Origin: an uncultured Prevotella sp.
Lineage (GTDB): Bacteria > Bacteroidota > Bacteroidia > Bacteroidales > Bacteroidaceae
Assembly (NCBI GenBank): GCA_934204655.1
Contig: CAKPZJ010000005.1
Span: 1-64,000 of the forward strand
DNA length: 64,000 nucleotides
Direction of reading: 5' to 3'
This document shows, piece by piece, positions 54,938 to 62,881 of the stretch; within the stretch, counting starts at the first letter, position 1; each line of letters starts with the position of its first letter. Made by a program: the position numbers and the translations under genes. The notes beneath the pieces are model-generated. The model did not search any database, was not told the origin of the DNA, and worked only from the letters and a program-made list of their open reading frames with translations.

Positions 54938-56635
54938 TCAATAAGCCTGGCGGTGTACACCCTTGACGGCACGACCACTGGGGTCGTTCTGGCCGCGGAA
55001 CGAGGCATCCCAAGCCAGCGCCTCGGCTGTAGAGCAGGCCACGCTGGGTACGCTGGGCACGCTGAGAGCCGCGCTGTCGCTGTGGAAGTGCTCCTCGAAG
55101 ATGCGGCGATAGTAGTACTCTTCCTTATTCTGCGGTGTGTGTATCGGGAAGCGCTCTGCGGCATGCGCCATCTCCTCGTCCGACACAGCCTGAGCCGTCA
55201 TCTGCTTGAGGGTGTCTATCCACGAGTAGCCCACACCATCGCTAAACTGCTCTTTCTGCCGCCAGGCTATCTCCTGGGGCAGCAAGTCGGCAAAGGCTTC
55301 ACGGAGAATACGTTTCTCCATGGTGTCGCCAGGGCACATCTTGGCCTCAGGGTTGAGTCGCATGGCCACATCCAGGAACTCGCGGTCTAAGAAGGGCACG
55401 CGGCCCTCGACACCCCAGGCCGCCAAGCTCTTATTGGCCCGCAGGCAGTCGTACTGGTACAGCTTGCTCAACTTACGGACGGTCTCCTCGTGGAAAGCGC
55501 GTGCCGAGGGAGCCTTGTGGAAGTAGAGGTAGCCGCCGAAAATCTCGTCGGCACCCTCGCCCGAGAGTACCATCTTGATGCCCATCGACTTGATGACCCT
55601 GGCCAGCAGGTACATGGGGGTCGAAGCCCGCACGGTGGTAACATCGTAAGTCTCGATGAAGTAGATTACATCTCTCAGGGCATCCAGTCCCTCCTGAATG
55701 GTATAGTTTATCTCGTGGTGTACGGTTCCTATATAGTCGGCCACCAGTCGGGCCTTGGCCAGGTCGGGTGCCCCGCGAAGTCCCACGGCAAACGAGTGGA
55801 GCCGGGGCCACCAGGCACGGGTCCGGCCGCCCTCTTCGACACGGCGCTCAGAGTAACGGGCAGCCACGGCAGAGATGATAGAACTATCCAGGCCACCGCT
55901 GAGCAGCACGCCATAAGGGACATCGCTCATAAGCTGGCGGCGCACAGCCGACTGGAGAGAGTCGCGTACGGCCGAAGCGCTGGCACCGTTGTGGGCCACG
56001 TTAGCATATACCATCCAGTCGCGACGGTAGTAGCGTTTCATACTGCCAGTGGGACTCCAGTAGTAGTGGCCGGGCAGGAAGGGCTCATAGTGGTCGCACT
56101 GACCCTCCAGGGCCTTGAGCTCGCTGCCCACATAGATGCGGCCGGCATCATCGTACCCTATATATAAAGGTATAACGCCGATGGGATCGCGGGCTATGAG
56201 GAAACGGTCGCGCTGGTGGTCGTAGAGGACAAAGGCAAAGATGCCCGACAGGCGTTCTACCATCCGGCAGATGTCCTGGTCGGTGGGCTCATGGCCATCG
56301 GCATACAGGTCGCGGTACAGGGCCAGGATGGGTTCGCAGTCGCTACCCGTCTGGAACTGATAGGCACTGCCGTACTGGGCGCGCAGTTCCTGATGATTGT
56401 ATATCTCGCCGTTAACGGCCAGCACCTGCTCGCGGTCGGGGGCATATAGTGGTTGCCGGCCCGACTCAGGGTCTACTATCGCCAACCGCTCATGGGCCAG
56501 GATGGCCGACCCACCACAGTAGATGCCGCTCCAGTCGGGGCCACGGTGTCTTATCTTCTGGCTCATACGAAGGGCTTTCTGGCGCAGGGCGTCAGTCTGG
56601 GTGCCGATATTAAGAATGGCTACTATTCCACACAT
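54938..56635 (-). CDS. asnB: Asparagine synthetase B (glutamine-hydrolysing)
   Basis: 565 residues. Class II glutaminase domain with catalytic Cys2 after Met (MCGIVAILNIG) and RHRGPDWSG. The synthetase domain has the PP-loop VLLSGGLDSSIISAVAARYS near residue 235, MVLSGEGADEIFGGY and a C-terminal EWRRQK-like region (AWRQKEQFSDGVGYSWID). It forms asparagine from aspartate, glutamine and ATP. Asparagine synthetase genes commonly sit near glnN and amt in Bacteroides nitrogen regions, as here. Confidence 0.95.
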   Translation of the reverse strand: MCGIVAILNIGTQTDALRQKALRMSQKIRHRGPDWSGIYCGGSAILAHERLAIVDPESGRQPLYAPDREQVLAVNGEIYNHQELRAQYGSAYQFQTGSDCEPILALYRDLYADGHEPTDQDICRMVERLSGIFAFVLYDHQRDRFLIARDPIGVIPLYIGYDDAGRIYVGSELKALEGQCDHYEPFLPGHYYWSPTGSMKRYYRRDWMVYANVAHNGASASAVRDSLQSAVRRQLMSDVPYGVLLSGGLDSSIISAVAARYSERRVEEGGRTRAWWPRLHSFAVGLRGAPDLAKARLVADYIGTVHHEINYTIQEGLDALRDVIYFIETYDVTTVRASTPMYLLARVIKSMGIKMVLSGEGADEIFGGYLYFHKAPSARAFHEETVRKLSKLYQYDCLRANKSLAAWGVEGRVPFLDREFLDVAMRLNPEAKMCPGDTMEKRILREAFADLLPQEIAWRQKEQFSDGVGYSWIDTLKQMTAQAVSDEEMAHAAERFPIHTPQNKEEYYYRRIFEEHFHSDSAALSVPSVPSVACSTAEALAWDASFRGQNDPSGRAVKGVHRQAY

Positions 56636-56760
56636 ATTTATATTATTAAAGGTTTATCCTGCATCGTCCGCCGTATCAGTTAGCCAAACGCAGCTTATCT
56701 CTGCATGTCGTATTGCTACCATAACAGCAGTAACGATTTCACTTTGTCATTTATTTGTTG

Positions 56761-56768
56761 CAAAAGTA
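56761..56768 (-). promoter_or_regulatory. Candidate -7 box for asnB
   Basis: Minus strand TACTTTTG followed by C; leader about 120 nt. Confidence 0.5.
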
Positions 56769-56833
56769 GTTCATTTTATCATCATTATACATATAATAGC
56801 TACAATTTGATTTCTTGAAATCATCAAAATATT

Positions 56834-56872
56834 CATATTGTAAGCCACAGCCATTACAGTGCTTACAATATG
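56834..56872. promoter_or_regulatory. Candidate operator: 12-bp perfect inverted repeat
   Basis: CATATTGTAAGC and GCTTACAATATG separated by 15 nt, upstream of both asnB and dapF promoters. It could be a dimeric regulator site or a transcript hairpin. Confidence 0.45.
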
Positions 56873-56967
56873 ACACAAAAAGAGTACTATTTGCTTATAA
56901 AGTGTAATTTTAGCATAAATAAAAGATAAAATTACATTATTAGTGGTAGTATTCATGTAATTATCTG

Positions 56968-56975
56968 TAATTTTG
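56968..56975 (+). promoter_or_regulatory. Candidate -7 box for dapF-dapL
   Basis: TAATTTTG followed by C, 33 nt before the dapF ATG at 57009. Confidence 0.5.
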
Positions 56976-57008
56976 CAGTCAGAAAATAAGTTTTTAGCTA
57001 TTACAGCG

Positions 57009-57851
57009 ATGACAAATCATCCCACGATACACTTCACCAAGATGCACGGAGCCGGCAACGACTACATCTATGTAGACTCCAGCCGCTACCACATACCCGA
57101 CCCCGCGGCGGCGGCACGCCTATGGAGCGACCGCCATACCGGCATAGGGAGCGACGGACTGGTGCTGATAGGCCAGCCATCAATCATGAGCGGGGCCGAC
57201 TTCTCCATGCGCATCTTCAACGCCGACGGCTCGGAAGCCATGATGTGCGGCAACGCCAGCCGGTGTATAGGTAAATATCTATATGAGCGCGGCCTGACTA
57301 CCAAGACCGCCATACGGCTCGAGACGCTATCGGGGGTAAAGACCCTGATGCTCACCCTGTCGGCCAACGGGCGCTCGGTAGAAAACGTCACGGTAGACAT
57401 GTTGCAACCCACCCTCCACTGCGCCGCGCAGTACGATGAGCAGGTGGGAGTTGATGCCCTTCGAGAGATAGGGCATCCTTTGTTTGTATCCATGGGTAAC
57501 CCCCACTGCGTTATCTTCGTAGACGACCTGAGCCGGGTGGACATCGCGTGCGAGGGTGCCCGCCTGGAGCGTTACGCGGCTTTCCCCCAGCGATGCAACA
57601 TCGAGTTTGCCCAACTCACGGAGCCGGCCACCCTACGCACCCGGGTATGGGAGCGTGGGTCGGGCATCACCATGGCCTGCGGTACCGGGGCCTGCGCCAC
57701 GGCCGTAGCCGCCGCCACATTAGGTATAGCCCCACGCCAGAGCCGCATCGTGATGGATGGCGGCACACTCACCATAGACTGGCAGGCCGACGACCACGTC
57801 ATGCTCAGCGGGCCGGCCGCCTTTGTCTTCGAGGGCGACATCGCGCTCTGA
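57009..57851 (+). CDS. dapF: Diaminopimelate epimerase
   Basis: 280 residues from ATG 57009; the TTG at 56973 lies inside the promoter box and is rejected. The two catalytic Cys are visible: [13 protein letters not shown] near residue 79 and [15 protein letters not shown] near residue 222. [15 protein letters not shown] is the family's opening motif. It interconverts LL- and meso-diaminopimelate for lysine and peptidoglycan. dapL follows after 74 nt, the short pathway in one operon. Confidence 0.95.
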   Translation: MTNHPTIHFTKMHGAGNDYIYVDSSRYHIPDPAAAARLWSDRHTGIGSDGLVLIGQPSIMSGADFSMRIFNADGSEAMMCGNASRCIGKYLYERGLTTKTAIRLETLSGVKTLMLTLSANGRSVENVTVDMLQPTLHCAAQYDEQVGVDALREIGHPLFVSMGNPHCVIFVDDLSRVDIACEGARLERYAAFPQRCNIEFAQLTEPATLRTRVWERGSGITMACGTGACATAVAAATLGIAPRQSRIVMDGGTLTIDWQADDHVMLSGPAAFVFEGDIAL

Positions 57852-57925
57852 CCCATACCCGCGTGGGGGCTGGCAGCCACCAGCGCGGCCAACATTCATA
57901 CAGGATATTATAATATTGTAGATAT

Positions 57926-59158
57926 ATGGCATTAGTTAACGAGCACTTTCTGAAACTATCCAACAATTACCTCTTCGCAGACATAGCCAAGAAGGTAAAC
58001 GCCTTCAAGGTTTCGCATCCCAAGGCCGAAGTTATCAGCCTGGGAATAGGCGATGTAACCCAGCCGCTGTGCCCAGCCGTCATCGAGGCCATGCACCGCG
58101 CCGTAGACGAAATGGCTACCAAGGCCACCTTCCGCGGCTACGGGCCTGAGCATGGTTACGACTTTCTGCGCGAGGCCATCCTCAAGAACGACTTCCTCTC
58201 CCGCGGCATCCATCTGGACCCCAGCGAGATTTTTGTCAACGACGGCGCCAAGAGCGACACCGGCAACATCCAGGAAATAGTGCGCTGGGACAACTCGGTG
58301 GGTGTTACCGACCCCATCTACCCCGTGTACATAGACTCTAACGCCATGATAGGGCGCGCCGGCACCTTCAGCGACGGCAGGTGGAGCAACGTCACCTACT
58401 TCCCATGCACAGCCGAGAACGGTTTCATCCCCCAGTTGCCAGACCACCGTGTCGACATGATTTACCTGTGCTATCCCAACAACCCCACTGGCACCGTGCT
58501 GCCTAAAGAGGAACTGCGCAAGTGGGTAAACTACGCCCTGCACAACGACGCCATCATTTTCTACGATGCTGCTTACGAGGCGTACATCCAGGACGACAGT
58601 ATTCCGCACTCTATCTATGAAATCAAGGGTGCCCGCAAGTGCGCCATCGAGTTTCACAGTTACTCTAAGACGGCTGGCTTCACCGGCGTGCGCTGTGGGT
58701 ACACCGTCATTCCCCACGAGCTGAAGGCCATTACCATTGACGGCCGGCAGACGGTAGAACTCAACCACCTGTGGGAGCGCCGTCAGAGTACCAAGTTCAA
58801 TGGTACCAGCTACATATCCCAGCGTGCTGCCGAGGCCACCTATACCCCCGAGGGCAAGGCCCAGACACGTGCCACCATCGACTACTACATGGGCAACGCC
58901 CGCATTATGACCGAGAACCTGCGCCGCATGGGCTTCCAGGTTTACGGTGGCCAGAACGCGCCCTACCTCTGGGTGCGCACGCCCAACGGCGAGAGCAGCT
59001 GGCGCTTCTTCGAGCAACTGCTCTACGGTGCCTCAGTGGTATGTACCCCCGGAGTGGGCTTCGGGCCCAGCGGCGAGGGCTACTTCCGCCTTACCGCCTT
59101 TGGCGAGCGCGACAAGTGCGAGGAGGCCATGGCCCGCATAGCCCAATGGATAGGCTGA
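57926..59158 (+). CDS. dapL: LL-diaminopimelate aminotransferase
   Basis: 410 residues, fold-type I PLP enzyme. The PLP Lys is in HSYSKTAGFTGVRCGYTV near residue 252. 'YPNNPTGTVLPKEEL' and DAAYEAYIQD are the usual cofactor contacts, and LGIGDVTQPLCPAVIEAM near the start is typical of DapL. It makes LL-DAP from tetrahydrodipicolinate in one step, bypassing DapC/D/E, as expected in Bacteroidota and Chlamydiae. Ends before a terminator overlapping the glnN promoter region. Confidence 0.95.
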   Translation: MALVNEHFLKLSNNYLFADIAKKVNAFKVSHPKAEVISLGIGDVTQPLCPAVIEAMHRAVDEMATKATFRGYGPEHGYDFLREAILKNDFLSRGIHLDPSEIFVNDGAKSDTGNIQEIVRWDNSVGVTDPIYPVYIDSNAMIGRAGTFSDGRWSNVTYFPCTAENGFIPQLPDHRVDMIYLCYPNNPTGTVLPKEELRKWVNYALHNDAIIFYDAAYEAYIQDDSIPHSIYEIKGARKCAIEFHSYSKTAGFTGVRCGYTVIPHELKAITIDGRQTVELNHLWERRQSTKFNGTSYISQRAAEATYTPEGKAQTRATIDYYMGNARIMTENLRRMGFQVYGGQNAPYLWVRTPNGESSWRFFEQLLYGASVVCTPGVGFGPSGEGYFRLTAFGERDKCEEAMARIAQWIG

Positions 59159-59178
59159 ACCCACGGCGGCAGTAAAAT

Positions 59179-59212
59179 AAACGGACAGGGCTGAGCCTGT
59201 GACGTTTTTTTT
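59179..59212 (+). terminator. Terminator after dapL
   Basis: Two short stems (AAACG/CGTTT and ACAGG/CCTGT with small mismatches between) around GCTGAG, then eight T. Confidence 0.65.
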
Positions 59213-59215
59213 CAG

Positions 59216-59223
59216 TACCTTTG
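59216..59223 (+). promoter_or_regulatory. Candidate -7 box for glnN
   Basis: TACCTTTG followed by C, immediately after the dapL terminator; leader ~105 nt. Confidence 0.55.
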
Positions 59224-59334
59224 CATGCGTCAGCACCCCCGCAGGCATCAGCCTTACCGCCGCCACAGCGCCGCGGCATCGCATAACCGACATAAAAATA
59301 CATAGATATTCTAACACAAAGATTTTAGGAGACA

Positions 59335-61524
59335 ATGGCAAATTTGAGATTTGAGGTTGTGGCAGAGGCGTTCCGCAAGCGCCCTGTCGAAGTGGCTGCC
59401 CCGAAGCAGCGCCCGTCCGAATTTTTCGGAAAGTATGTTTTCAACCGTGCCAAGATGTACAAGTATCTGCCCGCAGACGTCTACGCCAAGCTGACAGACG
59501 TGATAGACCATGGCACGCGGCTGGATCGCTCCATAGCCGATGCTGTGGCAGCCGGCATGAAGCAATGGGCGCAAGAGAATGGCGTTACCCACTACACCCA
59601 CTGGTTCCAGCCACTTACCGAGGGCACAGCCGAGAAGCACGATGCCTTTGTGGAGCACGACGGAAAGGGCGGCATGATAGAGGAGTTTACCGGTAAGCTG
59701 CTCGTACAGCAGGAACCCGATGCCTCCAGTTTCCCCTCGGGCGGCATCCGTAACACCTTCGAAGCCCGCGGCTACTCAGCCTGGGATCCTACATCGCCTG
59801 TATTCATCATAGACGATACCCTCTGCATCCCCACGATATTCATTTCATATACCGGCGAGTCGCTGGACTACAAGGCACCCCTGCTGCGTGCGCTGCGAGC
59901 TGTAGACGAGGCCGCCACGAGCGTGGCCCACTACTTCTATCCCAACGTGAAGAAGACACAGGCCAACCTGGGCTGGGAGCAGGAGTACTTCCTGATCGAC
60001 GAGGGTCTCTACTATGCCCGGCCAGACCTCATGCTCACTGGCCGAACCCTCATGGGGCACGACTCGGCCAAGAACCAGCAGATGGACGACCACTATTTCG
60101 GCATAATTCCCGAACGCGTGCAAGCATTTATGAAAGACCTGGAGAACAAGGCCCTCGAACTGGGCATACCGTGTAAGACCAGGCACAACGAGGTGGCTCC
60201 TAACCAGTTCGAGCTGGCTCCCATATTCGAGGAGTGCAACTTGGCGGTAGACCACAACATGCTTATCATGTCGCTGATGAAGAAGGTGGCCCGCAGACAT
60301 GGCTTCCGCGTGCTGCTGCACGAGAAACCGTTTGCCGGGATTAACGGCTCAGGTAAGCACAACAACTGGAGCCTCTCTACCGATACGGGCGTGCTGCTCC
60401 ATGCCCCTGGCAAGAGCGCCGAGGATAACCTGCGCTTCGTGGTGTTCATCGTCGAGACGCTGATGGGCGTGTACCGTCACAACGGACTTATCAAGGCATC
60501 GATAATGAGTGCCACCAACGCACACCGACTGGGTGCCAACGAGGCACCACCCGCCATTATCTCCAGTTTCCTGGGTCGCCAGCTCTCTGACCTGCTCGAA
60601 CACATCGTCAAAGCAGACAAAGACGACCTCTTCTCCATGAAGGGCAAGCAGGGCATGAAGCTCGACATTCCTGGAATACCTGAGCTGCTCATTGACAACA
60701 CCGACCGTAACCGCACATCACCCTTTGCCTTTACGGGCAACCGCTTCGAGTTCCGTGCCGTAGGTTCCGAGGCCAACTGCGCATCGGCTATGATAGCCCT
60801 CAACGGTGCCGTGGCCGAGGCCCTCAACAACTTCAAGACGCGGGTAGACGCTCTCATCGCTAAGGGCGAGGACAAGATAAGCGCCATCATCGACGTGGTA
60901 CGCGAGGACATCACTACCTGCCAGCCCATACACTTCGATGGCAACGGATACTCGGACGAGTGGATAGCCGAGGCCAAGCGCCGCGGTCTGGACTGCGAGA
61001 CCAGCTGTCCCGTGATATTCGACCGCTACCTGGACAAGGCCAGCGTCAAGATGTTTGAGTCGCTCAACATCATGAAGCGCAACGAGCTCGAAGCCCGAAA
61101 CGAGGTTAAGTGGGAAACGTACACTAAGAAGATACAGATAGAGGCTCGCGTAATGGGCGACCTGTCCATGAACCACATCATACCCGTGGCTACGCACTAC
61201 CAGAGCCAGCTGGCTAAGAACGTGGAGAACATGTACGCCATATTCAGTGCCGACGAGGCTGCCCAGCTTACCGCCCGCAACAAGAAGATTATCAAGGAGA
61301 TTGCCGAGCGTACCCAGATAATAGAGACGGGGGTAGAGGAACTGGTTAACGCCCGCAAGGTGGCCAACAAGATAGCCGACGAGCGCACCAAGGCCGTGGC
61401 CTATCACGACACGGTGGCTCCTAAGATGGAGGAGATACGCTACCAGATAGACAAGCTCGAACTCGTAGTGAGCGATGAGCTCTGGACACTGCCTAAGTAC
61501 CGCGAAATGCTCTTCATACGCTAA
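59335..61524 (+). CDS. glnN: Glutamine synthetase type III
   Basis: 729 residues, the usual GSIII length. Hallmarks are an N-terminal region with RPSEFFGKYVFN, HYTHWFQPLT, the metal-binding GWEQEYFLID, KTRHNEVAPNQFELAPIFEE, the ATP-binding LLHEKPFAGINGSGKHNNWS and NRTSPFAFTGNRFEFRAVGS. It forms glutamine from glutamate and ammonia, as dodecamers. GSIII is the main glutamine synthetase of many Bacteroidales. Located between dapL and a hypothetical gene; amt and asnB lie 5-6 kb upstream, suggesting shared nitrogen control. A TAGGAGA sequence precedes the ATG. Confidence 0.96.
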   Translation: MANLRFEVVAEAFRKRPVEVAAPKQRPSEFFGKYVFNRAKMYKYLPADVYAKLTDVIDHGTRLDRSIADAVAAGMKQWAQENGVTHYTHWFQPLTEGTAEKHDAFVEHDGKGGMIEEFTGKLLVQQEPDASSFPSGGIRNTFEARGYSAWDPTSPVFIIDDTLCIPTIFISYTGESLDYKAPLLRALRAVDEAATSVAHYFYPNVKKTQANLGWEQEYFLIDEGLYYARPDLMLTGRTLMGHDSAKNQQMDDHYFGIIPERVQAFMKDLENKALELGIPCKTRHNEVAPNQFELAPIFEECNLAVDHNMLIMSLMKKVARRHGFRVLLHEKPFAGINGSGKHNNWSLSTDTGVLLHAPGKSAEDNLRFVVFIVETLMGVYRHNGLIKASIMSATNAHRLGANEAPPAIISSFLGRQLSDLLEHIVKADKDDLFSMKGKQGMKLDIPGIPELLIDNTDRNRTSPFAFTGNRFEFRAVGSEANCASAMIALNGAVAEALNNFKTRVDALIAKGEDKISAIIDVVREDITTCQPIHFDGNGYSDEWIAEAKRRGLDCETSCPVIFDRYLDKASVKMFESLNIMKRNELEARNEVKWETYTKKIQIEARVMGDLSMNHIIPVATHYQSQLAKNVENMYAIFSADEAAQLTARNKKIIKEIAERTQIIETGVEELVNARKVANKIADERTKAVAYHDTVAPKMEEIRYQIDKLELVVSDELWTLPKYREMLFIR

Positions 61525-61563
61525 TAGAACATTACAGGCAAGCATTGGCAGCCCTAAAATAAC

Positions 61564-61616
61564 AGCGAACCGGAAACTGGTGTTACCGCCAGGTTTCCGG
61601 TTCGCTTTCTTTTTAA
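61564..61616 (+). terminator. Terminator after glnN
   Basis: A 14-bp perfect stem (arms 61564-61577 and 61593-61606), then a T-rich tract (TTCTTTTT). Confidence 0.9.
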
Positions 61617-61659
61617 ACGCTGTGGTCGTCGCTATGCCATGAGTGCTTACCCATAGGTC

Positions 61660-62421
61660 TTAGGGCTGGGGCTCCCCGTGACGCAGGCGGGTAACAGTTG
61701 CCTTGCGTATATTCAGCAGGGCGTTAGTGGGCAGGGCGCTCTTCCGTTCTGCCAGCATGGGATGATCCAGATAGCCCATACACTCCCTGGCAGCGGCCAA
61801 GAAAGCAGCACGGTGGGCATAGCCCTTGTCCGTGAGCAGTATTTTCAGGAAGATGGGCGTTCGCTTACTTTTAACCATATAGACGGCCACACTGTGGGTA
61901 AACCGCCCGAGACAGGGCTTGGCCACGGGAAAGTCTACGATATACACCGAGTCGGCATGGCCCCACTGCATGGCCTCGGCACCACCCATCCGGGTTACCG
62001 GAATGACAGACAGCGATGCCCTGTCGACACCCTCCTGGGCCATGGCTACCTCTATCTCATCGGCAACCTGTTTCTGGCAACAGGCAAAAGCCAGGTCGGG
62101 CGTGGTGTCTACCTTACTGCGGACAAATATCAAATAGGGATATAGTATCATGCACTCCTGGTCTTTGCTCAGAACCGTCGCACAGTACAGATACCGCCCC
62201 CTGTTGCCCGCAAGCGGGCTTCCCCAAGTGTCATTGGGGGCATACTCCATCAGATTCATGGCATCTGCACCACCAACAAACCCCGTGGGTACAGCCGTAC
62301 TTACTCCAAACACGCTATCGTTATACACTGATAACTGCCGGAGCCACTGGCTCCCTACACTCTTTGCCGATACGGCCATCGTGGGCAGCCCCATCAAGGC
62401 AATGACAAGAAGTCTTTTCAT
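61660..62421 (-). CDS. Hypothetical secreted protein
   Basis: 253 residues with a signal peptide (ends MAVSA, about 19). No known domain. Features: a GFVGGADAMNLMEYAPNDTW stretch, four Cys (CCQKQ pair, CATV, CLGRF), and a C-terminal basic helix (LNIRKATVTRLRHG). The length and pattern suggest a small periplasmic globular protein. A -7 box lies at 62464-62471. Confidence 0.55.
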   Translation of the reverse strand: MKRLLVIALMGLPTMAVSAKSVGSQWLRQLSVYNDSVFGVSTAVPTGFVGGADAMNLMEYAPNDTWGSPLAGNRGRYLYCATVLSKDQECMILYPYLIFVRSKVDTTPDLAFACCQKQVADEIEVAMAQEGVDRASLSVIPVTRMGGAEAMQWGHADSVYIVDFPVAKPCLGRFTHSVAVYMVKSKRTPIFLKILLTDKGYAHRAAFLAAARECMGYLDHPMLAERKSALPTNALLNIRKATVTRLRHGEPQP

Positions 62422-62463
62422 AAGCGATAAGTTTTACAAGTCAGTTAATTCTCTTTATTAACG

Positions 62464-62471
62464 CAAAGATA
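62464..62471 (-). promoter_or_regulatory. Candidate -7 box for the hypothetical secreted protein
   Basis: Minus strand TATCTTTG followed by C, ~43 nt before the start codon. Confidence 0.5.
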
Positions 62472-62587
62472 GCGGACAAACTGATACAAAATACCACTTC
62501 TGCTGTTTTTTTAACAAATATTAATGCAATGATAATCTCCTGTCATCCATTGACACTCATTGTAGTAAACGAAAACAGCATGTCCAT

Positions 62588-62629
62588 CCATCGTGGTCAT
62601 CGCTCCGAAGTCGGCGATGGCCACGATGG
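62588..62629. repeat. Hairpin with 16-nt arms
   Basis: CCATCGTGGTCATCGC pairs with GCGATGGCCACGATGG at 15 of 16 positions (plus G-U), 10-nt loop. No adjoining gene end or T run. Confidence 0.6.
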
Positions 62630-62750
62630 CGGTTCTAAGGTTTGGAATGTAGATTGGGTGGTTGCAGATGACCGTACACGACCTCAGTATGTACATTCTA
62701 AGGCTTAGAATGGAGCCAGCGGGAGCGGCTAAGCGTATAGAAGAGTACTA

Positions 62751-62800
62751 ACCGAGCGCCATGAACTTGCCCAGATGGCCGAGGCACCGCCTATTTTAAA
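62751..62800 (+). repeat. C-family element, copy near trpB
   Basis: ACCGAGCGCCATGAACTTGC followed by ATGGCCGAGGCACCGCCTAT, matching the copy at 26401-26453. Confidence 0.65.
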
Positions 62801-62843
62801 GAAAAATCATGGGGCCTACGGCCGAGGTTTAGGATTTTATTAT

Positions 62844-62851
62844 TACTTTTG
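62844..62851 (+). promoter_or_regulatory. Candidate -7 box for trpB
   Basis: TACTTTTG, 30 nt before the ATG at 62882. Confidence 0.5.
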
Positions 62852-62881
62852 TAGCTAAGAGAATCACAACTACCGTAAGAC

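Larger units (their letters stand above)
56636..57008. other. AT-rich divergent spacer asnB-dapF
   Basis: Contains the asnB -7 box (56761-56768), a 7-nt-arm palindrome TGATTTC-TT-GAAATCA (about 56807-56822), a 12-bp perfect inverted repeat with a 15-nt loop (56834-56872) and the dapF -7 box. No gene seen. Confidence 0.65.
62422..62881. other. Spacer before trpB with repeats and hairpin
   Basis: Holds the minus-strand promoter of the hypothetical gene, a 16-nt-arm hairpin (62588-62629, 15 of 16 paired), a C-family element (62751-62800) and the trpB -7 box. No gene seen. Confidence 0.6.
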
